A stretch of DNA of 17,750 nt from Fimbriimonadaceae bacterium (lineage in GTDB: Bacteria > Armatimonadota > Fimbriimonadia > Fimbriimonadales > Fimbriimonadaceae), in the NCBI GenBank assembly GCA_019454665.1, contig JACFNW010000002.1, positions 1 to 17,750 of the forward strand, in the 5' to 3' direction. Both the position numbers and the translations under genes were made by a program. This document shows positions 13,260 to 17,750 of this stretch, piece by piece. The notes beneath the pieces were generated by a model. That model saw only the letters and a program-made list of their open reading frames with translations. It did no database searches and was not told where the DNA came from. How positions within the stretch are numbered: position 1 is the first letter of the stretch; each line of letters opens with the position of its first letter.

Positions 13260-15155
13260 ATGGCACAGCGCGAAGTCATCGTCGTCGGCGGAGGACTGGC
13301 CGGACTCATGACCACCATGAAGCTCGCGGAGGCGGGCGTCAAGGTCAAACTCTTCAGCCTCGTCCCGGTCAAGCGCAGCCACAGCGTCTGCGCTCAGGGC
13401 GGCATCAATGGTGCGGTGAACCTGCGCGGCGAGGGCGATTCGCCCTACCTGCACTTCGAAGACACGATCACCGGCGGCGACTTCCTCAACCACCAGCCGC
13501 CCGTCATGCGCATGGCCGAGCGCGCGCCCGCCATCATCTACCTGCTCGACCGCATGGGCGTGCCCTTCAACCGCACCTCCGAAGGACTTCTGAGCTTTCG
13601 CCGCTTCGGCGGGACGCTCAAGCACCGCACCGCCTATGCCGGCGCCACCACGGGCCAACAGTTGCTTTACGCGCTGGACGAGCAGGTGCGCCGGTGGGAG
13701 GTGAGCCACGACGTCGAGAAGTTCGAGGGCTGGGACTTCCTTTCGCTGGTCAAAGACGCCGAAGGCAACGTGCGCGGCATCGTGGCCCAAGACCTGCGCA
13801 CGATGAAGATCGAGTCGTTCGCGGCGGATGCCGTGGTCATCGCCACGGGCGGCAACGGCCTGATCTTCGGGCGATCCACGAATTCCATCATCAACACGGG
13901 CTCGCCCGTGTCCATCTGCTACCAACAAGGCGCCACCTACGGCAACCCCGAGATGGTGCAAATCCACCCGACGGCCATCCCTGGCGAGGATAAATGCCGC
14001 CTGATGAGCGAATCGGTGCGCGGCGAAGGCGGGCGCGTGTGGACGCCCCGCGACCCCATGGACAAGCGGCTCGGCAAGGACATCCCCGAGAGCGACCGCT
14101 GGTACTTCTGCGAAGACCTCGACCCGGTTTACGCGAACCTGCTCTCGCGCGACATCGTCTCGTTCGCGATCTACTGCGTGTGCCGCATGGGCAAGGGCGT
14201 TCGCGGCGAACAACAGGTATTCCTCGACATCAGCCACTTGGTCAAAGACAAGGGCATGACCCGGGAGCAGGTGTGGGACAAACTCGGCGGCGTTCTCGAG
14301 ATCTACGAGAAGTTCATGAACGAGGACCCCATCGAGAACCCGATGCGGATCTACCCGGCGGTGCACTACACCATGGGCGGGTTGTGGGTCCAATACGAGA
14401 AGGGCCACGAGAACACGCTCGACATCGCGTCGGCCAAGAACCAGATGACCAACCTGCCAGGCCTGTTCGCGGCGGGCGAGTGCGAATATCAATACCACGG
14501 TGCGAACCGGCTCGGCGCGAACGCCTTGCTGAGCTGCCTGACCGGCGGCGAACTGGCGGCGCAAGGCGTCATGGCGTACCTCGCTGGCATGGAAAAGGCT
14601 GCGGACCAGGTGTCGCTGGCGGCGACGCTTGCGGCGGCCAAGGCCGAACAGGATTCGCTCTATGCGGGCCTGATGCGCTCGAACGGCCCCGAGAACCCCT
14701 ATGCGCTGCAGGCCGAGCTGGCCGAAGTGATGTGGAACAACTGCGGCATCTGGCGGCTCCAGAGCGACCTGCTGGCCGCGCGCGAGCGGCTGAACGACCT
14801 CGGCGAACGCATCAAGAAGTGCGACCTGACCGATGGCGGCGGCTGGTCGAACCAGGCCATCCCGTTCACGCGCTCGATGATGCACATGATCGAGATGTCG
14901 AAGGCGATCGTGGGCGGCGCGATCGTCCGCGACGAATCGCGCGGAGCGCACTTCAAGATGGACACCCCCGACCGCGACGACGCCAACTGGCTCAAGACGA
15001 CGATGGCGACTTGGACGCCCTCCGGCCCCGAATTCGCGTTCGAACCGGTGGATTGCTGCTTCCTCGCCCCCCGCGCCCGCAAGTACAAGATCAATCAGAA
15101 CAAGATCGTGAAGGTGATCATGGGCGAGGACTACTTGAGCCGTCCGGCGGAGTAA
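13260..15155 (+). CDS. sdhA: Succinate dehydrogenase / fumarate reductase flavoprotein subunit, 631 aa
   Basis: The enzyme oxidises succinate to fumarate, feeding electrons to quinones (TCA cycle, complex II), or runs in reverse. The FAD-binding GGGLAGL is at residues 10-16. His41 in KRSHSVCAQGGINGA is the expected covalent FAD attachment. The active site includes HPT (236-238) and Arg254 in SESVRGEGGRVW. The substrate loops VHYTMGGL and YHGANRLGANALLSC are intact. A length of 631 aa fits the longer type-B (Geobacter/Bacteroidetes-like) subgroup rather than the 588-aa E. coli form. The gene stands alone: no sdhB iron-sulfur or sdhC membrane subunit lies within the flanking sequence, which is unusual. 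It diverges from the interrupted gene 76 bases away. Confidence 0.94.
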   Translation: MAQREVIVVGGGLAGLMTTMKLAEAGVKVKLFSLVPVKRSHSVCAQGGINGAVNLRGEGDSPYLHFEDTITGGDFLNHQPPVMRMAERAPAIIYLLDRMGVPFNRTSEGLLSFRRFGGTLKHRTAYAGATTGQQLLYALDEQVRRWEVSHDVEKFEGWDFLSLVKDAEGNVRGIVAQDLRTMKIESFAADAVVIATGGNGLIFGRSTNSIINTGSPVSICYQQGATYGNPEMVQIHPTAIPGEDKCRLMSESVRGEGGRVWTPRDPMDKRLGKDIPESDRWYFCEDLDPVYANLLSRDIVSFAIYCVCRMGKGVRGEQQVFLDISHLVKDKGMTREQVWDKLGGVLEIYEKFMNEDPIENPMRIYPAVHYTMGGLWVQYEKGHENTLDIASAKNQMTNLPGLFAAGECEYQYHGANRLGANALLSCLTGGELAAQGVMAYLAGMEKAADQVSLAATLAAAKAEQDSLYAGLMRSNGPENPYALQAELAEVMWNNCGIWRLQSDLLAARERLNDLGERIKKCDLTDGGGWSNQAIPFTRSMMHMIEMSKAIVGGAIVRDESRGAHFKMDTPDRDDANWLKTTMATWTPSGPEFAFEPVDCCFLAPRARKYKINQNKIVKVIMGEDYLSRPAE

Positions 15156-15168
15156 GCGGGGCTTCTCG

Positions 15169-15213
15169 TTCGGCTTGGTTCGGTTTGGTTCGGTTTGGTT
15201 CGGATTCGTTCGG
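15169..15213 (+). repeat. Tandem decamer repeat TTCGGYTTGG, about 4.5 copies
   Basis: TTCGGCTTGG, TTCGGTTTGG, TTCGGTTTGG and TTCGGATTCG follow each other, with a final TTCGG. It begins 14 bases after the sdhA stop. It is too short and its unit too small for a CRISPR array. Such repeats may vary in copy number. Confidence 0.8.
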
Positions 15214-15226
15214 TGGTGATCAGATT

Positions 15227-15335
15227 CCCCTCCTTTGGAGGGGTGCCCGAAGGGCGGGGTGGTCGCGTCAGTTCTGCGCACGCCCTGGGAACCACCCCGT
15301 CGCCTGGCGGCGCCACCCCTCCCAGTGGCGGGGAG
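15227..15335. repeat. Nested palindromic intergenic element (REP/MITE-like)
   Basis: Several inverted repeats are nested. CCCCTCC/GGAGGGG forms a hairpin at 15227-15243. GGAGGGGTG (15237-15245) pairs with CACCCCTCC (15314-15322), and CGGGGTGGT (15255-15263) pairs with ACCACCCCG (15291-15299). The whole could fold into one long stem or several hairpins. The composition and pattern resemble dispersed palindromic repeats found in multiple copies in other genomes, but only one copy lies in this window. Confidence 0.65.
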
Positions 15336-15352
15336 TCTGGAGGCACTGCGGC

Positions 15353-15358
15353 TAGAAT
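15353..15358 (+). promoter_or_regulatory. -10 box of the Uma2-family gene, leaderless layout
   Basis: TAGAAT lies 6 bases before the GTG at 15365, the spacing expected if transcription starts at the start codon. It supports the GTG start. It lies directly after the palindromic element; no -35 is visible. Confidence 0.5.
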
Positions 15359-15364
15359 GAAGTC

Positions 15365-15877
15365 GTGATCACAGAACAGACCACCATCCAAGACCTCTTC
15401 GAGCGACTGGTCGCCGCCGAAGACGTCGGGGTCAAGCTGGAGCTGGGTCAGGGCACCCCCACTTGGGAGTTCTTGCCTTCGCCCATGCACCAGATGAAGG
15501 TCCGCGATATTGACCGGAGCATCCGCCAGGCACCCGATGCCTCGAGTTGCGGGTGTTACACGTTGGCCGACACCTATGTGTTGCTGCCCGACGGCTCGCT
15601 CAAGCGGCCCGATCTGATGATCCTTTGCGAGCGGCCGGCTCCCGAGCGTCACGCGTTGCGTTTGGTGCCCAAGGCGGTCGTCGAGGTGCTCTCGCCCGGC
15701 TTCGAGGCCAAGGACCTCGACGTCGGCGCACCGCTCTACTTGAGCAACGGCGTGCTCGACGTGGTCGTCGCCGACCCGGAGACGGGCATCGTCCACCACT
15801 TTCGGCGCGGTGGGTCGGTCAAGCACGTCGGGCCCGTCGAGATCCGTCTCGAGTGCGGCTGCGTTCTCACCGCCTGA
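15365..15877 (+). CDS. Uma2-family (DUF820) putative endonuclease, 170 aa
   Basis: Uma2 proteins have the PD-(D/E)XK nuclease fold and are often present in many copies in a genome; their biological role is uncertain. The core is visible: WEFLPSPMHQMKVRDIDRSI near the N-terminus, then RPDLMILCERP with Asp83, then KAVVEVLSPGFEAKDLD with Glu107, and finally YLSNGVLDVVVADPETG, all in the usual order and spacing. The length is a little below the typical 180-200 aa. The GTG start at 15365 is supported by the -10 box TAGAAT 6 bases before it and by the absence of an upstream ATG with sensible sequence. tyrS begins 35 bases downstream. Confidence 0.85.
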   Translation: MITEQTTIQDLFERLVAAEDVGVKLELGQGTPTWEFLPSPMHQMKVRDIDRSIRQAPDASSCGCYTLADTYVLLPDGSLKRPDLMILCERPAPERHALRLVPKAVVEVLSPGFEAKDLDVGAPLYLSNGVLDVVVADPETGIVHHFRRGGSVKHVGPVEIRLECGCVLTA

Positions 15878-15896
15878 GGGACGTACCTCCTCGCGG

Positions 15897-15902
15897 TACA
15901 CT
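15897..15902 (+). promoter_or_regulatory. Possible -10 box of tyrS
   Basis: TACACT lies 10 bases before the tyrS ATG (15913), so the leader would be very short and there is no ribosome binding site before the start. No T-box leader or other tyrosine-responsive structure fits in the 35-base gap. Confidence 0.4.
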
Positions 15903-15912
15903 CGGCCCACCC

Positions 15913-17121
15913 ATGACCCTCGAGCAACAGCTCGACATCTTGCGTCGCGGCGCGACCGAGATCATCAGCGAAGAAGACCTGGCGGCCAAGCTCAAACTCG
16001 GCCGTCCTTTGCGCGTCAAGCTCGGCGTGGACCCTACGGCCAAGGACGTCACGCTCGGCTGGGCGGTCGTCTTGCGCAAGCTTCGCGACTTCCAGCGGCT
16101 CGGCCATACGGCCTGCCTGATCATCGGCGACTTCACCGCCCAGATCGGCGACCCGAGCGGTAAGAGCAAAACGCGCAAGCAACTCAGCCGCGAAGAGGTC
16201 CAGGCCAACGTCGATGCGGTCACCAAGCAGGTCTACAAGATCCTCGACCCGGACAAGACCGAGATCTTCTTCAACCGGGACTGGCTCGGCGCGATGACGT
16301 TCGAGGACGTGATCCGGCTCGCCTCGCGCACCACGGTGGCCCGCATTATGGAGCGGGACGACTTCACCAAGCGGTGGACCGACAACCGCCCGATCGCGTT
16401 GCACGAAATCCTCTATCCCCTGTGTCAGGGCTACGATTCGGTGCAGATCAACGCCGACGTCGAGCTGGGCGGCAACGACCAGAAGTTCAACAACCTGGTC
16501 GGGCGCACGCTGATGAACCAGTACGGCCAGGAGCCGCAGGTCGTGCTGCTTATGCCGTTGCTCGTGGGGACCGACGGGGTCGAGAAGATGTCCCAGTCGC
16601 TGGGCAACTACGTTTCGGTGGTGGATACGCCGAACGACATGTACGGCAAGACGATGTCCATCCCGGACGCGATCCTGGAGAACTGGTTCGTGCTGTGCAC
16701 GGATGTGCCGCTCGCCGAGATCGGCGCGATGACGAAGGCGTGCGCCGACGGTTCGATGAACCCGCGCGACGCCAAGCGCCGGCTGGCTCGCGAGATCGTG
16801 ACGCTGTACCACGACGCCGAAGCCGCCGAAGCCGCCGACCGCTACTTCGTGGAGACGTTCAGCAAGAAGCGGCAGCCCGTCGAAGCCGAGGAGGCCGCGA
16901 TTCCCGCCGAGTTGAACGGCGACCGAGGGGTGCCCCTGGCCGCATTGATCGCCGCGCTCGGCATGGCCGAATCCAACAGCAAGGCGCGCAGACTCATCGA
17001 AGCGGGCGCGGTGAGCTTGGACGGCGAGAAGGTCAACGACATGACCGCACACTTCGCGCTCGGCGATTTGAGCGGAAAAGTGCTGCGAGTCGGGAAACAC
17101 CAGTTCAAGAAGCTCGTCTAA
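15913..17121 (+). CDS. tyrS: Tyrosyl-tRNA synthetase with an altered HIGH motif, 402 aa
   Basis: The enzyme charges tRNA-Tyr with tyrosine in the cytoplasm. The class I catalytic domain covers about residues 1-230. KLGVDPTAKD (36-45) and LIIGDFTAQIGDPSGKSKTR (69-88) are typical of the TyrZ-like branch. The signature HIGH/HLGH, expected at 47-50, reads TLGW, so both histidines are replaced. KMSKS is present as KMSQS (225-229), followed by LGNYV. Tyrosine pocket residues lie in YPLCQGYDSVQINADVELGG and NDQKFN. An S4 RNA-binding domain ends the protein (about 337-402, SNSKARRLIEAGAVSLDGEK). The overall length matches the family (about 400-415). The thioredoxin-like gene starts 2-11 bases after its stop and may be co-transcribed. 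Confidence 0.95.
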   Translation: MTLEQQLDILRRGATEIISEEDLAAKLKLGRPLRVKLGVDPTAKDVTLGWAVVLRKLRDFQRLGHTACLIIGDFTAQIGDPSGKSKTRKQLSREEVQANVDAVTKQVYKILDPDKTEIFFNRDWLGAMTFEDVIRLASRTTVARIMERDDFTKRWTDNRPIALHEILYPLCQGYDSVQINADVELGGNDQKFNNLVGRTLMNQYGQEPQVVLLMPLLVGTDGVEKMSQSLGNYVSVVDTPNDMYGKTMSIPDAILENWFVLCTDVPLAEIGAMTKACADGSMNPRDAKRRLAREIVTLYHDAEAAEAADRYFVETFSKKRQPVEAEEAAIPAELNGDRGVPLAALIAALGMAESNSKARRLIEAGAVSLDGEKVNDMTAHFALGDLSGKVLRVGKHQFKKLV

Positions 17122-17132
17122 ACGTGCATCCG

Positions 17133-17750
17133 ATGCTGACCGCGTTGCTCCTTGCCTTGGCGAGCCAGACCGTATCGCCGCCCACCCAGTTGAACGCTTC
17201 GACGTTCGCCCAGGTGCAGGCCTACGCTCAGCCGAGCCCCTCGGATCTCGGGTTCATGAACCTGGATTGGAAGAGCAGCATCCACGAGGCGATCAACGCC
17301 GCGCGAGAAGCCGACAAGCCCATCCTGCTCTGGATGTACTTCGGCGATCCGCGCGGCCACTGCTGACAGAACGGCGTCAAGACCAGGCAGTTTGTCTGGA
17401 CTCGCCCCGATCTTCTCGCCTATGCGCGAGAGAACTTCATCGTCTACGCCGGCGACGACGTCCGCTACCGCGACCGCGGCCAACGAGAGACGGGCGAATG
17501 GCGCATCCTCTCGAAAGGGACCCGAGGGTTGCCGCAGCAGGGTCTGTACGCGATGTCGTCCGCCGGGGCACCGTTGGGCTACCTCAACAAAGGTTGGCCC
17601 GACCCCGACGCCGACGGCATCCTGCAAGGCATGCGCGAAGCCAAAGCAGCCTATTCCAGGCTGAACCCGGCCGAGCGACGGCTGGCCCAACCCTTGGGCG
17701 ACAAGGACCGCATGCGGTTCGAAGAGGAGCAGTTCTCCAAGCCCGAAGGC
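17133..17750 (+). CDS. Secreted thioredoxin-like protein with an in-frame TGA, candidate selenoprotein (partial)
   Basis: The frame opens at ATG 17133 (or GTG 17124) with a signal peptide, MLTALLLALASQTVSPPT. SIHEAINAAREADKPILLWM follows, the usual first helix and strand of a thioredoxin_7-like fold. At the redox position the sequence reads GDPRGHC, then TGA (17364-17366, codon 78), then QNGVKTRQFVWTRPDLL. After the TGA the same frame is open for 128 codons to the window end and remains protein-like: YARENFIVYAGDD, then RGLPQQGLYAMSSAGAPLGY, where the Pro may be the fold's cis-Pro. This suggests that UGA encodes selenocysteine next to Cys77. The alternatives are a nonsense mutation or a sequencing error from TGG or TGC. 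The gene runs off the end, so its C-terminus is unseen. Confidence 0.6.
17383..17399 (+). promoter_or_regulatory. Candidate bacterial SECIS hairpin downstream of the in-frame TGA
   Basis: CCAGGCA (17383-17389), loop GTT (17390-17392), TGTCTGG (17393-17399) form a 7-bp stem (six Watson-Crick pairs and one G-U). The apical loop begins 23 bases after the TGA and has G as its first base. Known bacterial SECIS elements have the loop roughly 16-37 bases after the UGA and a G among the first two loop bases, so the layout fits. It lies inside the coding frame, as bacterial elements do. Confidence 0.5.

Noticed and set aside
15169..15213. CRISPR array
   Set aside because: The repeat unit is 10 bases with no spacers and no cas genes are nearby.
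13227..15281. A 684-codon open frame on the minus strand over sdhA
   Set aside because: It is a shadow of sdhA with no recognisable motifs; sdhA has every catalytic residue.
15878..15912. A T-box or other leader riboswitch for tyrS
   Set aside because: Only 35 bases separate the Uma2 stop from the tyrS start, and they lack stem structures or a T-box sequence.
17364..17366. Genome-wide recoding of UGA as Trp
   Set aside because: Several intact genes in the window, including those for the acetyltransferase, the Uma2 protein, HipA and the sigma factor, end in TGA, so UGA is a normal stop here.

Overview
The window is a compact, GC-rich bacterial chromosome segment in which most genes have clear housekeeping or accessory identities. 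The phylum cannot be fixed from the sequence. The lone type IV pilus motor cluster, Uma2 and DUF1801 family genes, and many start codons placed a few bases after a TANNNT -10 box would fit Armatimonadota (Fimbriimonadia-like) or another Terrabacteria lineage such as Deinococcota; this is a low-confidence inference.

Layout. 80-211 (+) is a 43-residue single-helix membrane protein with a recognisable promoter. It converges on a minus-strand block that reads pilB (5899-4127), pilT (4054-2792), pilC (2756-1521), an ECF sigma factor (1475-906) and its overlapping membrane anti-sigma factor (909-220). After a 318-base divergent intergenic region come a tandem GNAT acetyltransferase (6218-7186, +) and an MscS-type mechanosensitive channel (7206-8804, +). 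From about 8805 to 10411 the region is decayed or accessory: a DUF1801 pseudogene with several lesions, a HicB/HicA-like pair on the minus strand, and about 460 bases with no convincing gene. Then on the minus strand follow a small lipoprotein, a HipBA toxin-antitoxin pair with repeated GCGATCGC palindromes upstream, and a membrane protein gene broken by one extra base in a G6 run. 13260-15155 (+) is an isolated type-B succinate dehydrogenase/fumarate reductase flavoprotein gene without its usual partners. A decamer tandem repeat and a nested palindromic element separate it from a Uma2-family gene, tyrS, and a secreted thioredoxin-like gene running off the end.

The most interesting signal is in that last gene. 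Its reading frame contains one in-frame TGA directly after a Cys, and the frame continues open for 128 codons to the window edge with convincing thioredoxin-like protein. A 7-bp hairpin with a GUU apical loop starts 16 nt after the TGA, matching the general layout of a bacterial SECIS element. This is a candidate secreted selenoprotein. Secondary points are a TyrS whose HIGH motif reads TLGW, a recurrent leaderless-promoter architecture (TANNNT, then 6-7 nt, then the start codon), and the direct-repeat palindromes flanking the hipB promoter region.
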